Assembly (NCBI GenBank): GCA_013398175.1
Contig: VZRZ01004300.1
Location: forward strand, 967,369 to 1,031,368
DNA length: 64,000 nucleotides
Reading direction: 5' to 3'
Source: Climacteris rufus
Taxonomy: Eukaryota; Chordata; Aves; Passeriformes; Climacteridae
Part shown: piece after piece, positions 26,469 through 37,880 of the stretch
Numbering within the stretch: position 1 is the first letter of the stretch
How the letters are laid out: each line of letters starts with the position of its first letter
Position numbers and translations under genes: made by a program
Notes under the pieces: model-generated
Database searches by the model: none
The model's input: the letters and a program-made list of their open reading frames with translations, nothing else
What the model was told of the DNA's origin: nothing

Positions 26469-29400
26469 AAACCAACACACAAAACACAAAGAAGAGCAGT
26501 AAAAGAAGCATTTTAAAATGAAGAATTATTTGCATTATTCTTTGTCTGAAGTACATGCATATATTACACATACTGACACAAGATGCACACAGGCACACAC
26601 TGCAGGGCTTCAGTTAAAGCCATGACCATCTGCTAACTCAGACTGCTAGGAAATTGTGTCTACTGCTTTACAATTTAGTGCAAATATCAACAAGCATTTC
26701 TGTGGTCATCACACCCACAATGTTATAACTCCATCAATTCAGTACATTCTTATTTTAAGTTACAAGGGTATCCCGAATTACAACAGGAATACTACTGAAT
26801 AGCACCACGAGTCACTGCAAGCCAGTTGGCTAGTAGTAAACTTCAACAATGTTCTAGTCCCTGTGCACCACAGGCCAGCAGATGATTTTTGTCTGGAGCC
26901 TTTCACAGCAATTCTGGCAGCAAGGTAACATGTAAGAACAGAATGCTAGAGGTAACCTCCTATATTATCTCAGTTGCTAAGCTATTGCTTGAGTCAGCTA
27001 ACAATTCAAAGGCCAGTATAAATATTTATATTTTATTAACATTGGCCAAACCCTAAGACAAAGAAAGCACCTTAAAACAGAGGACCTAAAGGTGCAAATA
27101 ATTTGAAAGAGAAACTACACGCTACTGCTTAAGAAAGCCTGTGCACACATGAAGTGTTCATTCATTCATTGTCATGACCCAGAGGATTTTGACTTTGTTT
27201 TAAAAGCAGGAGTGAAATGTTAATCGTCCAAAAGTTATTCACTAATTTCATTCACCAGGAATGGTGTTACAAGTTTTCTGTGTGTCTCATGTCAGAAGCA
27301 GCTTAACCCACATGGTACGAGTTCAGTGGGACAGGTTTCACGTCATAGTTCAATAGCCAGGAGATAAGAGAACAAAACCCTCAGAACTCTGGCTCTGAGG
27401 TAGCAGTAAAAGAAAAACAAAACGGAAAAAACAACAACCCAAAACCTTCATAAATATTACAAGCTTCAGACTGATTGTTCTCAAAGCACAAAAGAAGAAC
27501 CTTTGTTAATGCTTCATTTAGTGTATAAAGGTATGAAAATGTATTCATTGGAAGATCTGACACTACTTTCAAAAGGTAGAACTTTTTTGTACCTGATGAA
27601 CAGAGTGCAGTGTTTCTTGTCCAGAGATTTCAAAATGCAGCCCTATGTACACCCAAGTAAGGGTGCAGATATTTAACTTTGGGGCCATTTACATGGATTA
27701 ACCAAACTGACAAAAAACAGGTGAGCTAGAAATGGAACCAGATTTCTTTACACTCCATGGTGCCCACTGAGTTTGGCTACATGTACAATATGCAGCAAAA
27801 GGCACACTACTCAAAGGGCAGAGGTCCAAATTTGTCTAAGGAAATTTACAAATCCACATAATCTCAAACAATTTTGAGGAATTACCATTTCACTTCCAAG
27901 TATCAAAATGTAAATTCCAATAAAATAATTTCAGCTCTGCCTTTACACAGCATGGCAGAAAAGGGTGACTGTCCACTGCTATTTTACCAAAATACTTTTT
28001 TTCTCTTCTCTCTCCTTCCTTCCTACATTTTTTTATAACAGCATCAATTGCTTTCCACAGTCTTACTGATCTACGGAACTCTGATTTTTCAAACATCCAT
28101 CCTTTAAATAATGGTCAGCCTACAGATTTTTATTACTTTTGGCAACTGCTGCTCTCCTTAGATGGAGGACAGGCAGTGAGAAAGAAACACCATCTGCTTG
28201 TGCACAAGAAAAATGACTCAGACTAAATGTGAAAAGAAGACCAAGGCACATCCAGCCCTGTTTTCCCTATCCAAGGCTCCTAATACAGCATCTTTTCCTC
28301 CTCTTGCTCTTGGATGTTTTCAAATTTTTCTGACCAGCTTCATCATACTGTTCATAGTTTGGCAATAGATGAACAGAAAAGAGCATTCTAGATATCTGCT
28401 GCAAATTTTGTCAAATCACTATGATCAGGATTTTGTCCATCATGTTCACAGAAAAAAGATCAAGCAAGGTACAGAACATGTAAGACACCAATTTCAGCTG
28501 TCTTACTGTTCATACACATCTTGCCTATGAACATTTGACAGAACATTAAATTTTGTCTATATTAGATTAGCATTCTTCAGTGGGGTGGAAAAAAAGACAA
28601 GCATGTCTCTTCAAAAAATATTTGCATGATAGATATAACAGATATTTCATTCAGTTTACTGTTAAAAAGAACGAGCCCTGTACACATTAATTTTTAGAGC
28701 CAATACCATGCATACTATCAGCAAAGAATACAGAAAATTTTCCACTTTTCTCTATATAAACCAAATACATACATGAAATTGCAAGCAGCTGGTTTAACTT
28801 TGTTATATTACATCCATTCAACACTCAGCTGACCTAAACTCAGAAGTTCAAACATCACATTTCTTATGCAACCGTGCTAAAAGTAAGACTAAAAGACATT
28901 TAAAAAAATTATACATGAAGATTTGCATGGCTCCAGGAATGCTATTATTATTACTATTGTTATATGTATTATTACTATTGTTATATTTTCACATATGTTC
29001 CAGAAGAAGAGGCAGGATGAATATTTGTATAGTGCAAGAAAAAAGCCCAGTGGGTGAAGGAGGTACATCCCAACACATGCCTATTCAGTGTAAGTAAAGC
29101 TCACTGCTCAGAATCGGGGTAGGATGACTGAACTCCTGGACTGCAAACCCAGCACAGTTTGTGCTAGTTCATGAGTTTGCACAAGGTACTGAGTTTTGCT
29201 TAGCGGGGCAGGGTAAACACACAGCCATGCCAGATAAAAATACCAAGCCTATTCCCATTTGCAGGACTAGGGGGATGAGGGAAAAGACAAGGTTTTGAGT
29301 TCAAAACTTATTTAAGAGAACCAATTTCATCAGATCACTTTTCTTGTGCTTCCAAGTCAGTTCTGTAGTCCCTGCTTTTCAGAAAAAATAACTCCAAATC

Positions 29401-29929
29401 CTAACGATGAGTTAACATTATTTTAAACAAATCATAGCAGTTGGTTCCTTCACTTAAAAGTATTTACAGATAGACTGGAAACAAACTGGAAGCACAGTAA
29501 GAGCTAGAAATTCCTGACTTTTATGTAGAAGGGAAGTGAAAATTTCAAAGCTGATTTCTTTATAAGCTACTGAAAAAGGGCTGATGGTATTGTTTGATTT
29601 GCAGTGAATATGTTTAACCCTGCCAAGAAGTGAGATATTATCCAGAAAACTACTGGAAAGAGAGAGAGCAACTCTCATCTTTGACTGTAAAGCACATATC
29701 AGTATTTCTTGCTTCCACACTTGTTCAGTCCCTTCCTCTGGTCATTGAAGTCTGAAATACCCTTAACTACAAGCACTTGGTAGTAATACACTTAACTACA
29801 AGCCTGCTTTTGGCTGCCTGGAAAGAAGTTAGGAAAAAAAAGCCCAACCCATATTTAGCATACTGTAATTTGGTATAATATACAAACATCTAATATACAA
29901 ACTTCCTACAACTACCTGAAATGAAGTTG
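26467..29929. other. intergenic, no gene seen
   Basis: AT-rich sequence with no recognised exon. The one structured item is a short 21-bp tandem duplication at 28947-28986. Confidence 0.5.
28947..28986. repeat. 21-bp period tandem duplication
   Basis: The word ATTATTACTATTGTTATAT starts at 28947 and again at 28968. Two perfect copies of 19 bases occur at a 21-base period inside a TTA-rich patch. Confidence 0.85.
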
Positions 29930-30236
29930 TAGCAAGGAGAGAATTGGCCCCTTTTCCCAGGGGACAAGCAACAGGACAAGAGGAAAGGTCCTCAGACTGC
30001 CGCAGGGAAGATTCAGCTGGGACACCAAGAGGAATTTCTTCAGGGCAAGGGCTGTTAAACATTGGAATGGACTGGCCAGGGAGGTGGTGGAGTCATCAAC
30101 CCTGCAGGCGTTCAAGAAACAGCTGGATGTGGCACTCAGTGCTGTGGTTTAGTTGACAAGGTGGTGATCACTCAAAGGGTGGATTCAATGATCTCAGAGC
30201 TCTTTTCCAGCTTCATCGTTTCTGTGTTTCTGTGGT
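29930..30236 (+). mobile_element. CR1 LINE 3' fragment
   Basis: Sense-strand CR1 tail with GGAAGATTCAGCTGGGAC-like sequence, GGCCAGGGAGGTGGTGGAGTC at about 30074 and GTTCAAGAAACAGCTGGATG at about 30110. It then has GTTGACAAGGTGGTGATCACTC at about 30153 and a degraded octamer end TTTCTGTGTTTCTGTGG near 30220. It is more diverged than the 26-kb copy. Confidence 0.93.
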
Positions 30237-32293
30237 GTCAGAGACTGAAAGGTTTGCTTACTGTGCCCTATATTGGCAGGCAATCTTACAGTCATGGACT
30301 CTCCCTCCTCCAGCTCCTCACCCACATTTCAATCACTATTTATTGATTCGTTCTCCTCCCTGCCTTGGCAGCAACAGGGAAGGCAAGCAGGAGGCACTCC
30401 CTTACTGAGACTTTTTAACACCATCTAAATCAGGGGAGGAAGTTAGCAAAGGTGCAGTGTAGTAACTGAAGGAAGGTGGAAAATATACTCAGTACAGGTA
30501 ACATTCGTGAATTTGGCCTTAGTTTAACAAGTATGATCAAAACATGACTAAATCTGAGTAAGTTTCAAGGCAGATACTGATACTGCAATGGCCTAATTCT
30601 ATACATAAGATCATGTGACAGACTTTTTTTTTTTTAAGTTTGCAGGAATTCTATAAAACAGATAGAAACTGTGCTTTAATCAAATGTGTACCTCAAAGAA
30701 GCCAAGCTATTTTTAGAAAAGCACTTCTAAACATTTAAGAGCAGAATATCTTCTGTCTGCTTGTGAGTTTATAAATTCTAGTAAAAGGTTGCTTTAATAA
30801 AAAAGATGGATTTTTTATGTATAATGACAGTACATAAATGCAAGATCATCAAGTTTTGTTGATAGGACCAAGACATAAAAAAAACCCCAAAACAGAATAA
30901 CTCATCCTCTTTCCTCAAAACCTGGAACTTACTTGTTTCCTTAATCTCATAATTTATACATTGGCTTTGCAGATGTAAAAGTGTGGATTCTGGATGACAT
31001 GTCAAAGACTTATTTCTGTCAAAGACTGGACCAGAATCATTCAGGCTTTTTTAGCACGTTTTTCACTGCTGTCTCAATTGTAGCAGCAACAGGGTGAGAA
31101 ACTTAGGTGATGACTGGAAGACCAGTGACATGTTAAGACAGGTTAAGAAGATTAAGAATTGTTTTAATGGCAAATTATCACTCAAAGGAGAACAAACTGT
31201 GATTAAGTATGTGCCCCTTCTAATAGTTTAGTAACATATGACTTAATATGTTTGTTCCATTGGTAAGAGATTCAGGATAATAAGGGAAAACAGAAAAAAT
31301 TGTCCAGCATAGCTTATCTTCCTCTTATGCAAGTTAGACCTGTGTTCAATTTGCACCTTTCCCTCTCAGCTGGCATGAGTGTATTTTCAATACTAAGAAG
31401 AGAAAATTTTTTTTTCTGTTTTTTTATATATACTGACTGAAAAATAAATGTCACTGTCCATCCTTTCTCAAATTCCAGGTAGCCCATGACATGCCACAGA
31501 ACTGTGTGGATTGAAAATCTAATGATTACTATTAGGAACTATTTAATCCTCCATTACAGTCTCATTTCTTCCACATGTTTGAATCCTCTCTCTGGAATAA
31601 AACCCAAACATGGTAAGGTCAGCATGCCTTCTTCAAAACAGGAAGTAATTCTACACTAAAAAATCTCAAGCTCCATTTCTTCCCCAGCTCAGTAGAATTA
31701 CATCTAAGACAATAATTTACTATTAAATGCTCCCTAATATTCAGAAGTAAAGGAAGTCTCTTCCTCAGGGTTGGATGTTTCTGGGTGCTTTTTAACACTT
31801 CTTACAAGTCATTGTTAGCCAGTGCAAAGAAGGTATAAGAAAAAATTATGCATTATCATTAAATTGTTACTGCAAAAGCCCAAGAAAAAAAAGTCACACA
31901 TGAAATCTGTGCACTCTTGGTTCACAATTCACCCCCATTCCTCACAAAGGTGTTCCTTGCCTGGCAGCTTATCTCACCTTCCTTCCCACTGTTCCTTGGC
32001 TGTTATGCTACAGCTACCTGAAGGACACTTTTTTACTAAAAGTTGCAACGGGACCACAACTTCCTGTGAAACTCCTGCAGTAGTTTTTGCTTGGTTCATC
32101 CTGTGCTGAAGAACACAAGGGCTGGTTATTTCCAGAGCCCCCAGAACTCCAGTGCCAACCCCATCCCAGTTGTAGAGGTGTTCAGGAGGAGTGCAAATAG
32201 CTACTGGGGATAAGCTGATCACTCTGCAATGGTTATCCTGTCATTCCCCTCCCACCTCTAAACCTGCCACCCATCTGCCTGAAAAAAACCTGA

Positions 32294-32330
32294 CAAAACA
32301 AAACAAAACAAAGCAAAAAACAAAACAAAC
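32294..32330. repeat. AAAAC simple repeat
   Basis: Runs of AAAAC with one AAAGC and one AAAAAAC interruption. A short microsatellite. Confidence 0.85.
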
Positions 32331-35098
32331 CCCCATATACACCTGGACCATTGTTCAGGAAAAAATGATCCATGCCAGACTTAAACTAGGGGACACCTCT
32401 AGTCCTGGTTAAAAAGTGAAGTGTTTTACAGCCAGAAGAGATATCACATGTGCCAAGCTGAAAATAGTTGCCACACCATGTTTTTGTTTTGTTACCATGA
32501 CAGCAATTACCAATATTTTGAAGAGAATGACTGCTCACTGACACAACACAAGGACAATGGGAAGGTGTGTTTTCTTCACCAGTCCAGGAAGTCTCATTGT
32601 GTGCCCAAATGCAATTATTTCCTATGATGTCTAGGCAAAGTTATTATTCATCAGAAACAGAACAGCAGCTAAGCTGGAGAAAAAAAATTCTGATTCAGAA
32701 AGTACCAGTGCAGAGACACAGAAGTTTTAGGATTTTGCCTCTTCATATATTGTTAAAAGAGATGGAAATTTAAAAAATTTATTTCTTGTATTTAAATCCT
32801 CTGCCATCTAGAACATAGAAACACTTTGGACAATAGGTGAGAAATGCCTGTTTTGGCTGCCTTTTCTTTTATACTTTTGTCAGTGTTAGAATCAAAATCC
32901 CTTACTAAATTCAACAGCTGGTATGCATCAAATATAATTTGAAAATAGCATCAAAATCAGGCTTCACAATAGATAGTAGGATGCTTCAAGTCTTCCTAGT
33001 TTAGATCTATCTCCCTCTCCAGAGAGATAAATGGGAAGTCCTCTGAATGGACAGCCTCACCTGTCGTGTCTTTGAAGAATTCCTGAGCAAAAAATGCAGT
33101 GTGCTCTGGGTTTAACAGGTCTCTGTCTTCCTTTCCTGGACCTCTCCTGCATTGTAAATGGTTTTGGGATGCAACAGTCAATGCATAAGTCCTCAGCTGA
33201 TAATATGGAGGATAAAAATAATTGAAAAAGCAGAATTGTAGGCACATCAGAGCTTCAGCAAGGCCATTAATTACTCTTCTATAACGGCATGATATTCATC
33301 AGCAACCTGGATTTTCCAGTGTATGTTCAAAAGCAGCAAATGAAGGAACACAATTAAGACTGTTATCTTAAAGGCATTGCAAAAAACCTTGGGCATCAGA
33401 CCTACAGCTGTGCTGACTGCTCAACCTCTGTTGCAGCAAGAATTACAGTGCTGTCATAAGAGTGCTCCATTGACACCCTACCATTTCCTAGCAACAATCT
33501 ATGTTTTGTACATAAAAAAGTGAATGAAATACTGCCTATCAGTGTTTTCTTTCTCATTATGCTGTTAAACCTTCCTCCCTCTCCCATGTACAATGAAGAG
33601 AGTCTTATTTGGACATAATGTAGAACTTCAGACTGTGCTCTGTAACGTACTGAATTGCCACAGAAGCAAACCTAACACAAAACAAGGTGTTCCATGTTAT
33701 CCAAGTTGATCCTTCTAAAAATAAAGTTGGTGTTAGTTCATAATTCCACTATAGGTTCACCAGTTTTTAATCCTACAATGATGGACTGAGTGCCCCATAA
33801 GCAAATAGAGAGCTGGGCATTCTGCTTTCCACAGGGTTGCTTCTGAGGGGTCTTTCCTTGCAAAAATAGCATTATCAGCCAAATGTAGGAGGCTATTTTC
33901 TGTGATTTATAATCATTTTTGCTCAGTCTGGGAAAAATTGCTGACTGTGATGCATTGCTCCCTGGCTCCTAAACAATTGTGGCTCTTCTCACTCCTCCCT
34001 TCACTTCCAGTCAAAGGATCTTCAAACACATAATTCACCACAATATTTAGAGTTGCATGCACACATACCCTCCTGCAACACAAACCCAACTGATCTACAC
34101 AAACTGAGTTCTGCAACATTCCAGTGAAGCTTTAAACTCACTAGAAATAAATCTCATCCCTCGGACACGCCCTAGCCCTCCCTGGGAGGTAGGTGGGCTT
34201 TTTCCTCCCCTCATAAGGACACAGATCAGCAATTATATTAAAATATATTCCAAGAAGGACGGTAGAAAGGTAAAAAACAAACCAACCAGAAAAAGCAGCA
34301 TCCATGTGGCAGTACTGGTGTGCAGACTCCAAACCCTGCTGTAGCCAGGTAGATAAACAGCAGCAGAGCAACAAACACAAAAGTGAGTGGCGTGTAAGGA
34401 CCAGCAGTTCACTCTGGAATGCAGGGGTGGAGAAATCAAGGTTATTTCTGCTGGTCAGCTGTTCAGGTCTTGTCTGCACTAATCTCTCATCACAGCAATT
34501 CATCTGCCAGAAAGCAAAAGAACTATATGACTTTAATAGTGCCCCTGTGCTTTTTCTATTTTTTTTTTTAATAAACAGCAAGGGAGGAACATTAGACTTT
34601 TTATTATGGTTTTTTTCCTAATATTTTCATGTAAATTCTGTCCCTATACTTGTGTATCTCAAAACAGACAGTGTGGGACTCATGCTGAATCCTTGTTTAT
34701 AAAGATGTTTGAAATGTGTGCAATAAAGCCTCAATATTCCCTTTGCTGCCATTGAAGACGACTGTGCTAAAACCTGAGATGCATGACAGACATACAAAAG
34801 AGGAGAAAAATAATTACAGTTATTTAGAACATTTTTAATTTTCACTGATGTATTTCTACCCTGTGGAAGAACAGAACTAAGATTTCTCTTACCACTGCTT
34901 GCATCCTTAGTGCAACACAGTTCTTGTTACAGCAGTTATTAGTGGAAGAAACAGAAAAAAGCATTTAATTTTCTCAATTTTTCCATAGAAACCCTAGCTT
35001 GGCTTTACAAAACACTGTGGGAAGTTTACCTGTATTTCAATGGCAGCATCAGAAATATTCCAACTGATGGGAACTCACATAATCTTTGTTGACATATG

Positions 35099-35112
35099 GT
35101 GCCACCTAGCTA
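35099..35112 (-). promoter_or_regulatory. possible CTCF-like half match
   Basis: On the minus strand the sequence reads TAGCTAGGTGGCAC. It agrees with the core TAGGTGGCAC side of the CTCF consensus but not with its first three bases. It lies about 1.9 kb beyond the likely BRD9 poly(A) site. Such partial matches arise by chance, so this is only a pointer. Confidence 0.15.
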
Positions 35113-36934
35113 GATGATGTTCCCCATGTCATGTATTGCAGAGTTAAATGGGGTGCCATAAACATACAGTCCTCTTCCAAATAAGCCAAACATGAAGTAT
35201 CTACCAGATAAACACCATTCCCTCCCAGTGGATCTCAGATTAAATAAATAATGATATATGTTAAATGAAACCACAGAACTAAGTCAGGTTTTTCAAATTC
35301 TTAATATTTAAATAGGGCCATAAGATTGCAGGCCTTTACTGGTTACTTCAAAGCTTTTCTATGTAAATGAACTCACAACCTGCACAGACAAGAGCAAACA
35401 AAACATGGCTTGGGAATTTCTTCCCCTTCAAGTAAGTAGGAAAAGGACTGGCAAATTGCTTCCTAAGGCTTTTTTTGAAATAACCCAGAATCATTTGGAA
35501 AATGCAGCAGCATACCACTGACACAAGCATAGGCACATACACAAACATGGAAGGGGAGCAAGAGATTCTCTTTCAGCTTGAGAATCAGTAAAAATGAACT
35601 GTGATAAACAAGTGACTGAAAGAACTTACTTCAACTACTTACTTTAAAATTTTAACATTTTTTTACCAGAGGCTGGAAACTCAAGAGCCCATTCTTTCTG
35701 TAAAACATAGGAGAATGAGATTTCTCAAAGAAAAATGGAAGCTTTTCTTGAGGCACTTAGTGAGCCCAGTCATGTGCATCAGTACATTCAGCAAACACGT
35801 TACAAGTCAATGTCTGCCATTTACAAGACACCATAGCAAAAACATTTATAACTCCTTCTGGGAAGTTTTTCCCTAAAAGCCTTTTTTTCCTGGGGAATGC
35901 AGGCAGTAGCCTATTGAAAGGATTGCCCAGCACCTGCAGAACTGCAGTTAGAGGTTGCTGTGCATAACTAACACTGCTTAAGGGCCAGACAGGCTGAATA
36001 AATAAGCAAACCTTCCTTAGGCACAAAGTGCTTTCTGGTAGGGCAGTGATGCAAACAACATCCAGCCTTTTATACAACCAACTCATGGAGCCCATAAAGG
36101 CTCATTTGCACAATTTCACAAAGTTTGAATGTGCTGTGTCTGAAATCCAAGATCAAGGTACCAAAGAAGATGCTGCATGTTATTTCAGTTTTCACTAGTA
36201 CACACAAGTTTAAACAAAAACCAAAACAAACCAGCACATTGCTCTACAGGAGTATTTTAAACATTCTACTGTGGAATTTTATTCAAGAGCTAAGGCAGGG
36301 AATTCAGCAGGCAAGTGTTTCAATAAAGATTTCCTCACCAGCTGCAACTATAACTTAAGAGTCTGTTACAGGAATCAATTTATATTTACTGTATGAGAAA
36401 TCAGACCTACTGTACTAGAGACCAAAACCACATTAGCTTTGAAGACACTTTTCAATTACCAATGTGTTAGGAAGCCACAGACCAACACAAGGCTGTGTGT
36501 CCATACAAACCCTTTCCAAGAGCCAGCACTGCCACAGTGCAGCAGATCCTGCCAAGGTTGCTGCCAAGAATCCATGGCCATGATGAGACAGAAAGCAGGA
36601 GCAGCAAAGCAGCCTGAGCACACTGCCACACACATTCCTAACAACTCCCAGACAGCAAAACCATGCTGGGGGCTTTCCTCACACTCCTGCTTGCAGGGAA
36701 CCAACTTTAGCAAGACTTTGCCATGAGTTTTCTGATATCTGACAGAATTCCTTGATGGTTCCTAAAAGCTGACAGAATTTTTGGTTATAGCTGCATGTGG
36801 CATGATGAAATTTATCTTTAGAAGCAGCACATAACCTCACACCCAAAATGCTTCAGTATTTCCAATTTAGTAAAGAAAGTAAACTTTCCCCTGGCAAGAA
36901 CATCTTTGTTATACATTAAAATGGCTTTTCTATT

Positions 36935-36940
36935 TTTATT
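36935..36940 (-). terminator. secondary candidate poly(A) signal downstream of BRD9
   Basis: AATAAA on the minus strand (TTTATT on plus), about 840 bp past the BRD9 stop codon. It may serve as a distal signal if the one at 37038-37043 is bypassed. Confidence 0.25.
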
Positions 36941-37022
36941 AATATTTATAGAATAATGTAAATCCGTAACACTTGTCTGCTTGCACACAGCAATAGTACA
37001 AAACCCCTCAGTTCCAGTAGTG

Positions 37023-37779
37023 ATGTATTATAAAAGTTTTATTTTGAAATTATTAAAAGCACACCTTAGCCAGTATTTTTCCATCCTATTAGATATACAC
37101 ATCATATCAAAAAATACAAGTATCATAGTTCCTTTGTGTTTCAAGATACAAGGGATCACAAAAACATCCACATTTTTCAAATCCAGGGGAGAATAAGTCT
37201 TGTAATGAGCATTTTACTGCAACTACCAAGTACTGGTACTCTCAAATTAAGTGCTCTCTACAGTGATTAAAAAAAGATTTAAAAATATGGGGAATTATTA
37301 CAGATTATTAGCATTAGGAGATGGAAAACTTAATAATGATCCAAAGTCATGCAGTTTTTTTTCCTCCTTGGAGATGTTCAGGTTCAGACCTGAACAGAAC
37401 TAGTGTAATTGTATTAGAAACATTTAAAGACTGCTGCCATGATTCTGGGAAAATTATCACTTTTCAGTTTCTGTAAGATACAAATTTTTCTAACACATTA
37501 TTTGCTGTTTTTCAGTCAAGATTCACACACCAGTAGACAACAATCTCCCTTAACAAGCAAACTGAAAGCAGTTCTTGGTAAATTGCTAACAATATGATGC
37601 ACTAATTAGGTTGGTTTTGGGGGGTTTTCTTATGTTTGTTTGTTAAATCCTGTATACATGATAGTATCATACAGCAATCCTCATAGAAAAGAGGACAAAA
37701 ATGCAGTTTCTGTCATGGACAAAAACTTTATAAAAACATAATACAATTAAAATACAAAATAAATATTGTACATGTCAGA
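37023..37779 (-). other. BRD9: BRD9 3' untranslated region (inferred)
   Basis: About 750 bp between the stop codon and the likely poly(A) signal, AT-rich and without a credible frame. Just after the stop the minus strand reads TGTACAATATTTATTTTG, an AU-rich stretch containing an ATTTA pentamer (37757-37774). Such elements often modulate mRNA stability. The 3' end is inferred from signals only. Confidence 0.5.
37038..37043 (-). terminator. BRD9: likely BRD9 poly(A) signal
   Basis: This is the first canonical AATAAA on the minus strand after the BRD9 stop codon, 737 bp past it. The following minus-strand bases (about 36985-37022) are rich in G and T, with GGGGTTTTGT and GCTGTGTGC. That is the arrangement expected of a cleavage site with its downstream element. 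Cleavage would fall near 37015-37025. No transcript evidence is available here. Confidence 0.5.
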
Positions 37780-37880
37780 TTAGTTACTAGTAGCATTTGA
37801 GGTTTCTGGAGACTGAAGAAATTCATAGGGATCATGAACCATGTCCTGCTGTTCTCCAACACTCAGATGAGAGGGGCTTC
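37780..37880 (-). CDS. BRD9: BRD9 coding exon 16 with stop (residues 594-626)
   Basis: Acceptor TTCTACAG|GAAGCC, stop codon TAA at 37780-37782. It encodes SPSHLSVGEQQDMVHDPYEF, then LQSPETSNATSN. The DPYEFLQSPE signature is that of the BRD9 C-terminus in mammals, which confirms the end of the gene. The final residues are variable between vertebrates. Confidence 0.96.

Larger units (their letters stand above)
30237..37022. other. intergenic stretch downstream of BRD9
   Basis: No exon recognised in about 6.8 kb. It holds an AAAAC simple repeat (32294-32330). The frames at 34141-34621 overlap on opposite strands and show no family motif. A single motif resembling the right half of a CTCF site is at 35099-35112. 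I looked for the DHHC motif of a ZDHHC gene and for TPPP-like exons, both neighbours in mammals, and saw none. Confidence 0.5.

Noticed and set aside
26274..26598. Frames with phenylalanine runs
   Set aside because: They are the translation of the poly(A) tract at 26418-26466 on the opposite strand.
34141..34621. Overlapping frames of 146 and 105 codons on opposite strands, with a hydrophobic stretch in the minus-strand one
   Set aside because: Checked for a DHHC motif and other membrane protein signatures, without success. No splice or codon support on either strand.
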